Assembly: GCA_033964015.1 (NCBI GenBank)
Contig: CM066923.1
Coordinates: forward strand, 26,846,549-26,910,548
Origin: Scolanthus callimorphus
Lineage: Eukaryota > Cnidaria > Anthozoa > Actiniaria > Edwardsiidae
Reading direction: 5' to 3'
Length of the DNA: 64,000 nucleotides
Numbering within the stretch: position 1 is the stretch's first letter; the number at the start of each line of letters is the position of its first letter. The position numbers and the translations under genes were made by a program. Positions 23,570 through 36,172 of the stretch are shown one piece after another. The notes beneath the pieces were generated by a model. It saw only the letters and a list, made by a program, of their open reading frames with translations, did not search any database and was not told the origin of the DNA.

Positions 23570-24670
23570 TTACGCAAAAGACAATTGTGTCGTACTGGAC
23601 TTCTTTCTCTTGTGTATGAATAGCGCCAGCATGGCGTTTGGTAGCACGCTATCTTTGCGCACTGACCTCTCCTGACTCGGGTCGCTATCAGTCCTCCTCC
23701 GATCCCTCTTCCTCCTGTACTCACGAATCGCTAGCTTGATCTCCTTACGGTAGTTCTCATTGAGTATTGTGTAACACAGGGGGTTAGCCGCACTGTTAGA
23801 GAACGTGAGCACGTGACCAAACGCGATGACGTCCCAGAATGAACTGAAATGTTTGTCAGCTTGGCCGAAGTCTAACCATAGCCACATGATGTTATTGGGT
23901 AGCACGCACACTGCGAACAGCAGTGTTACTACGATGAGCATGCGCACAACCTTGCTAGTCTCTTTTTGCTGTTGCGTGCTCGGGCACGAGCTGACAAGTT
24001 TTCTTCTCCTCAGCTCCCGCATGATGCTCAAATAGGCGGTGGAGATGACAAACAGAGGGAATACATACTGCGTCGCGAATAAGAACACCGTGTAACCCTT
24101 CCTCGTGTCGTTATTGGTCCAGATTTCATCGCAGTATTTGGAGTGCGGGACGTATCTGAGCGAGTTGACGTAAGGCGCGACCGGAAATAAAGATACAACC
24201 CAGATAGCTACCATGATGAACTTAGCTCTGCTGATGGTCAGCTGCTGGCGTAGAGGATGCACGATCGCCCAGTACCGTGTCAAGCTGACGGTCATGAGGG
24301 TATAGACCGAGGCATAAAGTGTTAATGTTTGTAGCGGGTAGAGTATTTTACACATAAAGGCCCCGTAAGGCCAGACATAGCTCATTTCTTGCACTGGAAC
24401 ATCGAACGGTATACAAACACACGTCAGCGCGAGGTCTGCGATCGCTAAATTGAGTATAAAGTAGTTTGTGACTGTCTTCATTTTCTTGCGCTTTAAGATG
24501 ACCACACATACAAGCGTGTTTCCCAACGCGCTTACAAAAAATATGACGGCGTACAAGGCTAGCTTGACAGTCCGTAGGTTTTCAGTGTTCAGTTTCGCTA
24601 AGGACGCCTCTTGACTGGAGTTTGTTGTGTTAGACATGTTAGTGGGTACTTGATGTAGCTCTGGGTTCAT
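23570..24670 (-). CDS. Class A (rhodopsin-like) GPCR, neuropeptide-receptor type
   Basis: A 366-residue intact seven-helix receptor encoded in one exon, on the plasma membrane by family. Seen: N-terminal sequons NMS, NTT and NSS (residues 11-19); TM1 with GN (50-51); TM2 LAIAD with Asp79; TM3 disulfide Cys107; ECL2 Cys180; TM5 Pro205; TM6 CVLP (255-258); TM7 NPLCY (296-300); then a basic tail (KRDRRR). TM3 ends TRYWAIVHP, so the usual D/E of the DRY motif is Thr131, and TM6 lacks the usual Trp of CWxP. The layout fits peptide receptors (NPY/tachykinin/galanin-like, common in cnidarians), but the ligand cannot be named. The start at 24670 precedes the glycosylated N-terminus; upstream on the - strand is a 5' UTR exon with a tttacag acceptor. 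An amine or orphan receptor is possible. Confidence 0.93.
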   Translation of the reverse strand: MNPELHQVPTNMSNTTNSSQEASLAKLNTENLRTVKLALYAVIFFVSALGNTLVCVVILKRKKMKTVTNYFILNLAIADLALTCVCIPFDVPVQEMSYVWPYGAFMCKILYPLQTLTLYASVYTLMTVSLTRYWAIVHPLRQQLTISRAKFIMVAIWVVSLFPVAPYVNSLRYVPHSKYCDEIWTNNDTRKGYTVFLFATQYVFPLFVISTAYLSIMRELRRRKLVSSCPSTQQQKETSKVVRMLIVVTLLFAVCVLPNNIMWLWLDFGQADKHFSSFWDVIAFGHVLTFSNSAANPLCYTILNENYRKEIKLAIREYRRKRDRRRTDSDPSQERSVRKDSVLPNAMLALFIHKRKKSSTTQLSFA

Positions 24671-24715
24671 TGTTTATTCTTGTTTTACCTCATCCAAAGG
24701 GTAGGCGACGCTTCC
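24671..24715 (-). other. 5' UTR part of the GPCR exon with 3' splice site
   Basis: On the - strand, cttttctttacag is followed by ggaagcgtcgcc at 24715, a good acceptor. Thus a non-coding first exon probably lies further upstream (above 24.75 kb). This exon was not found. Confidence 0.55.
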
Positions 24716-24743
24716 CTGTAAAGAAAAGAGATAATTGCATAAA

Positions 24744-25032
24744 TCTGTTCGGAAAACAAAAGATGGTTTTATAACACGAAGTCGTTGAAATTCAAATCGC
24801 TTCATGTAGCAAAATCCAAATCGAATTGTTTCTCTTAAAAGTGGAATCTGGATTCCAAGAAAGTTTGGAATCTGGAATTCAGGGGAATAGAATGTGGACG
24901 ACGCTATGACGAGATAGATTTCGATAGATTTCCACTTTTAAGAGAAACAATTCGATTTGGATTTTGCTACATGAAGCGATTTGAATTTCAACGACTTCGT
25001 GTTATAAAACCATCTTTTGTTTTCCGAACAGA
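24744..25032. repeat. Perfect 102-bp inverted repeat next to the GPCR 5' end
   Basis: Arms 24744-24845 and 24931-25032 are exact reverse complements as far as I can check, with an 85-bp spacer. It starts about 30 bp from the GPCR splice acceptor, inside the probable 5' intron or promoter. Perfect identity implies a recent origin or gene conversion between the arms. Confidence 0.88.
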
Positions 25033-25220
25033 TTGCCTATGGTTTCTTGTGAGCTTCCTCGCCAGTTTCTTTTGTTTAAATTTAAATTTATGGAAATGTA
25101 TACTCCTGGCAAAAAAAATGAATAAACTGAATAAACTGAATCCAGGAGCTTGAATCCGGAATGCAGAGGGTGGAATAGCACACAATCCTAACATCCTAAC
25201 CGCCGTACCATGTACTAAGT

Positions 25221-25484
25221 CAGGAGACCATTACCTAGGAGCGTCCATCTCCCATGTCACAGTGAAGCGTATTGGAAAATGGCCTGGATGATATTTATAG
25301 TCAAATTTTCGCGCAAAAATAACGTCACACATTCGCAGGGTGCAGGTAGCGCATGCTTTGTTCAAAGAAGTTTATTCAAGCGGGAAATCTAAAAATAAAA
25401 AATAACTCCAGACCTGCTTCATTTTCCTATTCGTTGTTTCCCCTTTCTACCCCTAGATGGACGCTCCTAGGTAATACGCTCCTG
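25221..25484. mobile_element. MITE copy 1 with CAGGAG ends
   Basis: The ends caggagaccattacctagga and the near reverse complement cctaggtaatacgctcctg bound a 264-bp non-coding element. It is related to the copy at 29072-29354 (shared ends and an internal gggtgcaggtagcgcatg block). Confidence 0.82.
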
Positions 25485-28400
25485 GCTATTAAGCGTTATT
25501 TTCATTGGATGAACCATATCTCAAGGAGACTAAGGAATTTCAATTTGACAACCACTGGAGCTCTTGTGTATTTCTAAAACTAGAAGAACTATATTTGCGG
25601 CTAATTAATTAGACGTATATAGTGTGCCTGTATAGAGTACATCTGGAGATCAAACGAAACCTAGCTTTGATAATGCTATGGTTACTCACTTCTATTTTCA
25701 GCAGCTGTTTATTTTGATTGGTTTGAATGTACAAAGAAATCTATCTCGTCATTATAATTATAATTATATCAATATTATATAACTGTACTGTTTTTTTTTC
25801 CGGGTGGGAAGTGAAAAATATATTAATTGGAAGTTTTTAACTCGTTGGAAGTGAAAAAGAAAATAATTGGAAGTTTATAACTAGTAATGTCTTATATAAA
25901 ACGTACTCCTGGTATAAAACTATACAGAAATAATTTCTCGTTTAGAGAGTATAAGGTAATATTTCCATGGGTAAAGATAGTCCTGTAACGTTGCGCATAG
26001 TCCCTAGAACAGAACAAGATCTTCCTGTTCTGTTTATTTTCATTACCTTTCATTCGTTTCTTTACTTCCTCTTCTTTATTTCATTTTTTTTTTGTTTTGC
26101 CTGGGGCTGTTTACTTCTTCATGTTGCAATAAGCTCACATTCTTAAAACAGGAAAACAGTCGCATCTACAAAGTCTTTAACGAGAAATATTTCTAGATTT
26201 ATTTCTCTCCAAATAAAGTATATATGATTTAGAGGGCCTTTGAATTAAGAAATGCGTTTCTTTTTTCTATCGATTTTCCTGAGGGGTGTGTTTAAACATG
26301 AGGCTGACAAAGTATGTTTCATGCTGACGGGAAAGAAACTTGACGTCATCGACAAAAACATTTTCTTTATTCATAACTTCATTTCATTACCAGCTGAGTT
26401 TTAGGTGAACTCTTCAACCTTTTGAACAACACAGTGATTTCATGAGTCGTTAATTATTGCTAAATCAATTTCTAAGCCCAGATTCCATGTTTTGGTAACA
26501 AGAATATAACAGCTCTAATTATGGGGATAATGAACTATTTGCAGTCCTACACGGAAGCTACTGTTCATGTTTTGAATTTCTATTTTATTTTTCCTCTTAG
26601 GACGTCCTCACGAAATGATGAGAGTTTCGGCAGCTGCTTTCTTTGCACTCAATATCAGTTCTACTTCTAATAGACTAAATCATTAAGTTTCATGGCAATT
26701 GAATTGACTTACTTAGAAAAAATGGATTTTCTTGAAAAGTGTTTAACGCTCCAGGGATTTGCAACGATCATTGATAAGATATATCATCTTTTTCGTAAGA
26801 ACTTTTCGAGTTTTCGGAAATCTTAGCTAAATGTGTTTTTGTCTGTTTTACGTCCTCTGTGAAAAGCAATGAGTTGCAATTTTTTCTAATTTATATTTTT
26901 AGCCAGAAAAAACCCAGATCAATTTACTCCACAATGTTCCTCAGGGACTGCTTTTCATGTCGGGATCTTACGGACTTATACGCCGCCCCTATCGGGTATT
27001 TTTCCTTGTGCAAATGAACTATGAAAACAGGTCTTCCTCGTTATTGCATTAGTGAGTGTTGTATTAGCACAGCGCATTGCACTACACACAAAGGGAGTTT
27101 CCAAAAGAACATTTTCAAAAACTTGTTCATCTGAACGAATCAGTTTTGTGCCCATGAACTTCATTAGACATTCGGAATCTCGATCACAATATTGAGACAG
27201 AATGCCTGACTTCTTGACTAAAAGATGTTTATTTAGTCTTAATGGCGGAAACGTATAGCTAACAGGTATTTGTAATCTCAGAAAAGAGGAGATTATGTAC
27301 AGAGAGGGGGAGACAAGAAGCATCACATTTTCAACTAATATCTGGCCAATCGCGAGAGTGACACTCGAATATAAATTGGAAATGACTTCTACTCTGTTTA
27401 AAACTTCTACTCTATACAACAATATCAATATACGAATAGGAAAAAGGGGCACTAAAACTAATACACTCGGGTTAGTTATTTATGTCGTCTAAACTTATAA
27501 GAAGTATGTGTTGCTAAGTTGTTTAATTTGCTAACTAAGGGGAAACCGGCTGTCCTCTTCACATTATTCTGTACTTATCAATGTTTTGAACATTGTTATC
27601 AATGTTAGTGGCAACTATATTCTTAGTATCAAACGTTTTCCATAGAGTTTGCATCAGAATAATATCAAAATGAGTACTTTCTAATGGAATATTATATTGT
27701 ATAATATTGGAAACCAAAAATTGTACAATATCCTTAACTCTGTTTGGAATTGTGCGATATTAAAAACACTGCCTGGCAGAACCTCATGAGAACCTGCTAA
27801 GCTTAGCGCGCGCTCTTGAAAACAATAGTGTGATGATAGAGTCGATAGTTCTAACATAAAAATGTGTACATCAACAAATATTGGCAGCAATTCCATCCCC
27901 CTTACCTTTTTGTTTGGGTGAAATATCAGCCTATTGATCGACTCTCGCACTTTCTAATCTTTCAAAAGTTAGAAAGCCTCTAACTTATATTACGAATTTA
28001 AGGATGTATCTTGCATTCCCCGATGTCTATTGGCTGCCCTTTACAAACTACCACTGTTGATATTCAAGATGTTCCTTATATAGCATGACCAAGTTTTCCA
28101 GAAAAATTGCGCATGATCCCTGCGCGATACATACATTTAGCGCACAAAAAGCTCTTTTAAGAGTTTGTCGAAATCTTGGCAGAATCTGTAAACTGATATT
28201 GCTCGCTTGATGTTTAACATGACCGGATTTGAAGTCAGTGCTCTCGGGGGGAATTCCAATCTCCGGCAGTTTTGACACGTTTATCCTGTGCAACGTTACA
28301 ATGGCGGTGATCTTAATAAGAAAAACACGAGAGCTCATCTAACCTTCTAATAAGCATAATAAAGAAAACATGTGCGGCAAATGTACTCTTAGTTTACTCT

Positions 28401-29071
28401 GATGAGCAAATAGCTAAGTTCCCGTTTTAACGATTAGTTTGAAAATATATGTGACAATTGTATGTCAATGGCTTTTTAATGTACATCTTTAAAATGTCAG
28501 TTGAAGTTTTGACAGAGTAGTCTGATTTTCATTGGCGCGCCCATATGTCGTTTGCGTGTCAAACGAACGGTGAAGCGCGGATTTTGATTGGATTGAGTCA
28601 GGAGAAAAGTCCTCCTTGTGCTGCTTCTGCTGTTGTTTTTGTTTTCTTTATTAGAGATTAAGGTAGCTCGGAGGTAATTTATTAATCGGGTTACTATACT
28701 TTTACTTCGCATCGTTACGTGCGGCACGTGCAGTTATCTGCTCTACGGGTGCTTTTAATTCTCAAAGTAATCATTATAATTAAAAAGTGCATGAAATGAT
28801 AATTTTGAGTCAATGAATACTCGGTTTAAATGGTTAAAAAAATGTAAATTGAAAAGAGCTTGATATTTTTAGCCTGCCTTTAGTATGCTTTGTTGAATTC
28901 TTTTGAAACATTTGTTGTAATTAACGTAGGCTGATTGATAATTATTATACCAATGACAGCATTCTTATGGGACAATGATGGAAATACATTTCTACATAAA
29001 CTGACATAGTTAACGCTAATAAAATAATTTTCTTCCTGTCAGCCCAATATCTCCATAATCTTGAACACATC
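25485..29071. other. 3.6-kb intergenic stretch, no gene supported
   Basis: AT-rich. The longest frame is 158 codons on the - strand (26976-27452), without a domain or splice partners. No repeats larger than simple AT runs were noticed. Confidence 0.45.
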
Positions 29072-29354
29072 CAGGAGCCCATTACCTAGGAGCGTCCATC
29101 TCCTATGTGACAGCGTATTGGAAAACTAGAATGAAACTTGGATAGTTATTTTTAGTTTCAAATTTTCACGAAAAGATTTAACGTCACACATTCGCTCAAC
29201 CAATTAGGGTGCAGGTAGCGCATGCGCTCATAGAAGTTTATTCAAGCGGCAAAGGCTACTGTAACAGATTAGTGTTGCTCTCCGCTCACTACGAGCAAAT
29301 TCGCTGTTACACCTTCCTACCCCTAGATGGACGCTCCTAGATAATGGGCTCCTG
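29072..29354. mobile_element. MITE copy 2 with CAGGAG ends
   Basis: caggagcccattacctagga at the left and its exact reverse complement at the right; the perfect inverted part is 30 bp. 283 bp, non-coding, better preserved than the copy at 25221-25484. Confidence 0.85.
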
Positions 29355-32300
29355 ACAAATCTTATAACTAATGCTGAGAGTATTAAAACAATTACACGGA
29401 GTTCCCGAGGTGTTAACGACTTTTTATAAACCTTCATGTTCACACTTACGGAAGTAAGGATTCCGCGCGAGCCACCTTAACAAACAGTGTGACCAGGGAC
29501 AAAATCGTGAAACGTGATAGCTACGTCATTAAAGCATTGTTTTTAAAGTTAGTGCATTTTTACGTCGTTATAACAGTTCAGTAATGTCCAAAAACATGAG
29601 AGTGTTTACAATGAAAGTTGATTGTTTGTCTAGCAAAGAGAACACTGGAAAGCAAGACCTTCATATCCGCCTGATCATGTCCGCATTTAGCTGGAACAAT
29701 TAGGGATGGAACACTTTAGCGACACAAGGGCATGATGTTCGATCGAATGACGGAAACGTTCAGCATATAGTCAAACTCGTAATTTTTACTTAGAATTGTA
29801 AAGCGCAATACAGCAGTTAGTGTATGTCCTATATTATTCTTGTTATTATTATTACAGCAATTTCTTTCATTTCTCTAACTCATAAAAAAAATTAAACAAA
29901 CTACTGGTGTAAATGTCGAAGAGAGATATGTATTCATATGTATTCCGCTAGGGTATAACAACTGCCTAAATCAGACCTTTCAATTTCTAACAATCATTTT
30001 CACATATTCCCAGCGTTAACAGTCGCTCGTTCTAAATGACCTTGTACTTGGCAGGCTAAGAACACATGACCCTGTAGGTCTCTTGACCTCGTTATCGCGA
30101 TGTAATTACATTAAATGTAGGCTTTGGTTCATATCGGAAATACATAGAAAAACGTGAAACATCGGAAAAAGTATCCCTCTATTGAAATCAGTAGTAAAAC
30201 CGATAAAACAGAGCTATCATTAACCCTACTGTTCCGCGCATCAACATGCACATGCACTCGTATACTCTCGTGAAGGACACCCAAGCAAAAGTACTGCATT
30301 ATGGTTAAAACGCGTCAAATGGTTTAAATTGTTTTCTGACTATTTTATCTATGTGAAGAGGTGACTAAAGACACACAGGTACATCGTAAACCACTGTTTA
30401 TTTGTTTGTTTTAAAGAGCTTTGTTCCGCAGTATACTCCGGTTCAGCGGCATCTATAGGGGCAAGAGTGTTGAGACCGGTAGTCACGTATACAGCTCATC
30501 TTTTAGGCAGTGCCCCAGGCAATATATTCTCATCTCACGTTTTATTGCTTCTTTTGGACCGAATATTTAGCCGGGGGATCTTTCGATAAGCTAAGAATAA
30601 CATACTAATTTTACACGAGGTCGTGGATGATCTGGGCTAATCTAGTTATAGAATCTTGGTGTTGCTGCTTAAGAATATATACTTATCAAAATAAAGTCCT
30701 CATTCAAAGGGGAAATAGTGAACCCGAAATGCAGTAACTCCCTGACGCCCTTGTCGGCCAATTGTTGTGCTATCGTAATATACATTCGAAGACGAATTTT
30801 GAGGGAGAAGTCCTCAGTCAGCCGCCATTTTGTCAGCCTAGCAAACAACGAGTCAGAGAAAGCATCCATTCCATACTAATACCGAACGCAAACTATTATT
30901 AATGGTCAGGATTGTAGGATGACAGTATAAGCCATTGAAATTTGCGAAAGTGTACGATCGATCGAATTCCTTGCAGTTATCAACAATTTCTAGGCGATAT
31001 TTGGCGAAATGATACTCATACATTGTTCTCAGTGTTTTACCTGATTTTGCTTGGAACCCTAAAATTAAAATACCTGATCGCCGATCCTTTCAACACTTCA
31101 AAACTAGCGTCAACCTCCCATTATTACCCCTCCTTTCCCCTGGCATGGCTCATACTGACAGGGTTCTGATGCTCTCTGTCTAGTGAAAACGACAGAAAAC
31201 AACACTCTTCAAAACAAGACGTAAGAAAACATTTATGTAAAAAATATATTTTTTGAACCTGATAGTTCGAATGTCCAGGCTATCGTTAAAAATCTCCTTT
31301 AATCTTCCCTACAGCCTTCCTCGCAATAAACCTCCCAGATGGTTCTCAGATTAAAATAAGTCACGGTATTTTCTGGATTTCTTTCGATTTTATGATAAGG
31401 CTCAGCATTTTCTAAGAATAGTTTTGAGTTTGGCAACCGCCGATTAGTATAAAAGGATCTCTTGACATTGACTTTCGGTACTAAAGATCTCGAAAGATCG
31501 AGCATGGACTTTTGCCCACGGGACTTCCTATTTTTGACACCCAGTGATAATTTGCAATGAACCTGGCAGGCAAGCGCTAAACGAAACTACAGGAAGGAGA
31601 AACGAAAAATCGCATAGTTCTGAGAAATCCAGTTAAATAGGATTTGCAAGTCTTCTCAGCAACGGCAGATAACTGTTAGTGGAATGGCCTTTAGGAATAC
31701 CGCAAAAGAGCGCCCCCTTATTGGCGGCCTGCATACTTGTTATACGATGCATGTTCAACGTCAGGAAAAAAGTTCTTCCTGAGCGCAAAAATGCCTTTGA
31801 ATCTAGCGTTACAAAACGTTGTCAATGCTATCAGTATTTCAACGTACCAACTCGACAACGCGTCCCATTGTATTGCCGTGATATCCTTGGCTCCACTTAT
31901 CAGGCGCTTATGCCGAAAGCAGATACCAATTCTCTTGTCGAGAGCTTGGGTTTCCTGTGGAACCGTTCGATGAACTTATCAAATGGCGCCTACAATCCTG
32001 GCGTGCGTTATGACGTTATGACGAAGCGTTTTATCACGAAAGGGCTTCCGACACCGCGGTTTTTGTGTATCCGATTTACTGCCGCTCTTGTGTAAACACG
32101 AATACAATCCATGATAACAAACAATAAAGATGTGCGTAGATTATCGTTGTTATGTGAAATGATCAGAATTATTCTTAGAGTTTTTGTGCGTTCTGTTTGA
32201 AATCCGCTATTCATTATTTTTCTAGAAAATCACCGAGAGTGACCAGCTCTGACCTTGGGGTAAAAATACTCTGAATGAAAGGGAATCATGCGAAATTGCT

Positions 32301-32462
32301 TTTAAAGATATTATAAATGGCTTCCTGTATGTAACGGACCTGAATTCAGCATCAATTCCATTTGGACGCTAAGACATACAGAGAGGTACTAGTACTAAGG
32401 CCATAGCTTAAAATAATTTAACCATATTTTCCATATCCTAACGTGCATGGGCTTCTTCTAAA
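29355..32462. other. 3.1-kb intergenic stretch, no gene supported
   Basis: A retroelement-like tail (ttgtaaagcgca then ttattattatt) lies near 29797-29855. A ~70-bp sequence around ggctgacaaaatggcggctg (- strand, about 30800-30870) also occurs at 48230-48300. A 138-codon frame at 31679-32095 (+) is unassigned. Confidence 0.45.
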
Positions 32463-32499
32463 CCTGAAGAAGATCGGCAATGGCCGATCGAAATATCGG
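32463..32499 (+). ncRNA. Hammerhead-ribozyme-like hairpin motif
   Basis: cctgaagaagatcggc, aat, then gccgatcgaaat: a CTGANGA-type box, a 7-bp helix (gatcggc with gccgatc) and GAAA, as in the hammerhead core. Penelope-like retroelements often carry such motifs (family knowledge). Helices I and III were not verified, so this is tentative. Confidence 0.35.
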
Positions 32500-34325
32500 A
32501 ATTAAATAATAATTATTTAAGCTGTTTGTCGACCTTTCATCATATAGTTTTCTAAGTTTAACTGGTTGACAGGTCCGTTTTTCAGGATCCAGCTTAGCAA
32601 TACCTCGTACGCGGATTTTCATATTTTCTGACACTATGTTGCATTGGTGAGATAGTTATCTGCACGCACACATCGCTTTCATACTCAAAGAACAAAAGTA
32701 AAGAAAATAGAGAAAGGCAAACAAATTGTAGAAATTACAACAGAAAATCGAAAATGCAATAACAATAAATGTGTACACTTGACAGAATAAAATATGAATT
32801 CAGACATTCCATGAAATAGATACGCTAGCGTGGCTTCGCGTTTGCCTAAAAATCTAAAGAAGAAGAGTAGTGATAAAGATTTTGGCTCTTCCATGAATAG
32901 AGTTTAAGATATTGGAATATATTGTTCTCGGTTCCCTGGCGAAAATTCAGTCCCCCCATCAAAAACAGGATACATGATTCAAAATTCACCAAATTACAGC
33001 GATTGTTATCGGAGTTCGAAAATACAGGAATAGGAGTTAATGAATCTCATTACGGACCACCACTCCCTCTTTTAGCATACCCTTACCTTGGTATTAACAG
33101 TCCTTAATCCCATTCTTTCCTGCAAATGTTGCGTTTGACGTTTCCACTGCTTCAGCTAGCAAATCCACTTGAATCGTCCTACGATAAGCGCGAAATGAGC
33201 TTAATTCCTCTGCAACCACCAAACTATTACAGAACAACATGTTTTCTCTACACGCGGGCTTATCGCTGTGACCTCTTATACGCCATAGAATTTCCGTGGT
33301 TTTCGCAAGCACCGATAGGCCGTCTGTTGAGAGATACAAAGTGTTCAAGTATGTCTTATCTCGCTTGCTTGATTTATAGATCTGCATAGTCTTGAAAGAG
33401 TAGAAATGACAAATGAAAATGAACCACAAGGAAAACAAAGAATAAAATATTTAAACATTTCCGTAGATACTAAGCGTTTCTTTCTTAAGAATATATAGCA
33501 GGGCTCACGAAATCTATCAGCAAATACTGAGTCCTTGATATGTTATATTGAAATGAAGAAAAAATAAGCAAAATCCCAGACAGATCATATCTCATGTGGT
33601 GAGTATTTACCTACCACTTCATTGAGGGTGTTCGTTATCATTCACGCCCTTTTCTTTTTCCGAATGAAAACCAGAAAAACACTAGCCACATTGTGTTGCG
33701 CATTTGATGCGCATATATGAATATCAAGGTGAACTAGACACTCAATAATAATTTAGTAAAACCTGAACCCTTGCGAATGCCTATATATACAATGCCACGA
33801 TATATACGTTGTGGCTACAAATTCGTACCTTAGTTGCGGGTTTCCTGTGTCCACACACGCGTGCAAAAATGGCGGGAGTTAGGCAGAAATAGCGTCGCTC
33901 AATTTGCCGGTTCTTCTTCAAGGGATACGATTTCCTCGCCATAACATAAACATTTTACAAAGTGTCTATCTTGAATGGCAAGCATTTTGATTAGCAGATA
34001 AACATTCTTGCCTCTTCTGAGAGCAAACACATTCACTTGAATCCCTGTTATTTGTTATCGAAACGTTTTGAACTTTTCCATAAATTGTCTTTTTTGTATT
34101 CTTGTCTTTATGTCCGTTATGCAAATCACGCGCGCACTCTCCAACGTGTGTCATTCAAGCTAATCGATAAATGATTATGGCCCATCGCCCATCTTTATGC
34201 CTTGATTATTGATAAGCGCGAGGTCAATACAATCTATGCAGAGTATTCTCTATTTTACACCGAACAGAAGGTCAGTGCAAGGTTGCAGCAAATGCTCTAT
34301 GTTTTCCATTTGTCCAAGAGTAGCA
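32500..34325. other. Intergenic, no gene supported
   Basis: Overlapping 114-codon (-) and 87-codon (+) frames at 33094-33438 have no recognisable domain. Otherwise AT-rich, without noticed repeats. Confidence 0.45.
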
Positions 34326-34855
34326 ATCGGATCGGATCATCGGATCAGATCATCGGATCGGATCATTTTCACTTATATGTAGTAATCAATATAAAATTCT
34401 ATACATCTCGATGACGTCATTAAAACTAGAAAATTTAATATCTACACAAGGGAACATTCCAACTTGGAGATAGGGGAACAACCCCCTATCATGTGATATG
34501 ACGTCGTCAAAACCTAGAAAATCAAATATCTTGACAACTATCAAACGTTGTTTAACGACTAATAGAAGTTCTAAAATTGGAGGAGATTTTAGTTTTGGCT
34601 TGGAGACAACTTTCCCTAGTTTGGACTTCTGTTAGAATGTTCCCTTGTCGAGATATTTAAATCACTCTAGTTTATATGACGTCATCAATAACGGTCATTG
34701 TTGACGTCATACAACGGTGACGTCATACAACGTTTCCCATCCCTTGATCATCGACAATCCGATCCGACGATCCGATCCGATGATCCGATCCGACGATCCG
34801 ATCCGACGATCCGATCCGATGATCCGATCCGATCCGACGATCCGTGATCCAGGTT
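34326..34855. repeat. Inverted pair of (GATCCGATC)n-like repeats
   Basis: 34326-34366 is atcggatcggatcatcgg and variants; 34758-34851 is the complementary gatccgatccgacgatccg. Between them a second inverted pair begins atgacgtcat (about 34410-34470 and 34634-34685). Together they form a nested foldback of about 530 bp. Confidence 0.75.
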
Positions 34856-35352
34856 TTGTAGGTGCCGATTCAAGCTTCATCATATGCGCCGCCGATGCCT
34901 ATTCAGCGGTTAGAGCATATAATTTGAAACTGGACTATTTCACTCCTTTTGGAAAAGTCAATGGCTAATAATATTTCTCTCTTTCGGTTCTATATAGCGC
35001 TGTCTTAGCTGGCGGAAAACGTTTACGACTTTAAGGTTAATTAGGTCACATGACCAGATTCCGAACCTTGTCTCTCGTTAACGGTAAATGATAGTTCAGC
35101 AGCCAAAAAGTACGATGTTTCTATTGCTGAGGACAATCCATTTTCACCAAAGATGTATTGTTAGATGCTTCCCCATCGCCGGAAAAGGAATTTACTCACG
35201 TGACATGCTTTGTGACCAAAATGTCAAGTTCGCCTAGTTTTATCACTGTCCCAAAAATTAGCCTGCCTTAATTACATTAAAGGGATTTAAGGCATATTTT
35301 GCGTTGGACTAGCCTCAACTCCACTCTAAGAATCCCAGGCCTTAATGTTCTT

Positions 35353-35600
35353 GAGTGGACGAAAAACAAAAACGGATTTGCTCAAGTTTGCTCGTGAGCA
35401 AATGTGAGCAAATATGGTGTAAACCTCTAGTAAACGTGAGAGCAAAAGTGGAGAAGGTCATATTTACCTACCCATATTTGCAGAGTATGGCCGTAAATAC
35501 GGCCTTCACCACGTTTTCTTCGAGTATAGCATTGGTTTTCACCATATTTGATCAGATTTGCTCACGAGTAAACATGAGCAGAGATCCGTTTTTCGTCCAG
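35353..35600. mobile_element. MITE built on ttgctc/gagcaa motifs
   Basis: The left end tggacgaaaaac and right end gtttttcgtcca are inverted, with gctcgtgagcaaat and gctcacgagtaaac further in. About 248 bp, non-coding. Confidence 0.75.
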
Positions 35601-36172
35601 GCGATCATCTGTCGACTGAAACGAGCCAAGATCTTCAACATCCTAGACGAGTTAGAAATAAAGTTATTATTATTATTATTAAAAGGCAAACGGAAGCTTT
35701 AAACCACACAACTGCTCGCGGATGTTTGATAGCGAATATTGCTATTATAAGAACTATCACTCGTGTAAGACTTAAAAATAACGGAAACCGAATCATTAAT
35801 GCTCCGTTTTTGGTTCGAGAATACGTGAGGTGATCCCCAAATGCTCATGGAACAGACACTTCCCTTGTATTTCCCAAACAACAGGTGGTGGAGTGTTGGG
35901 CTGGTTGATCTTTTCTAAGATGTGTTGTTGGTCACCCGCTAAATATCGTAACACGCTGATAGGCCCACCAATTGAAAACCTGCCAAAATTTGTTTCCTTG
36001 AACTACCCCGTCATCTCACAGATTTATCTTGTGTTCTCATTTATAACAAAAATAGGAGACATTTTTGAAATTAATGCTCTAAAGATGGAATATTCCTAGA
36101 ATTTAACTTAGAGATTTTAGTTTATTACTTTTCTAATTCTAAATGAAATAAGGTATTTAGTGTTTTAGTAAA
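35601..36172. other. Upstream region of the M13 peptidase
   Basis: A short (TTA)n tract lies near 35660. No clear TATA box or upstream coding exon was found. The 5' UTR start is unknown. Confidence 0.4.

Noticed and set aside
26976..27452. 158-codon - strand frame
   Set aside because: No domain or homology recognised and no supporting exon neighbours.
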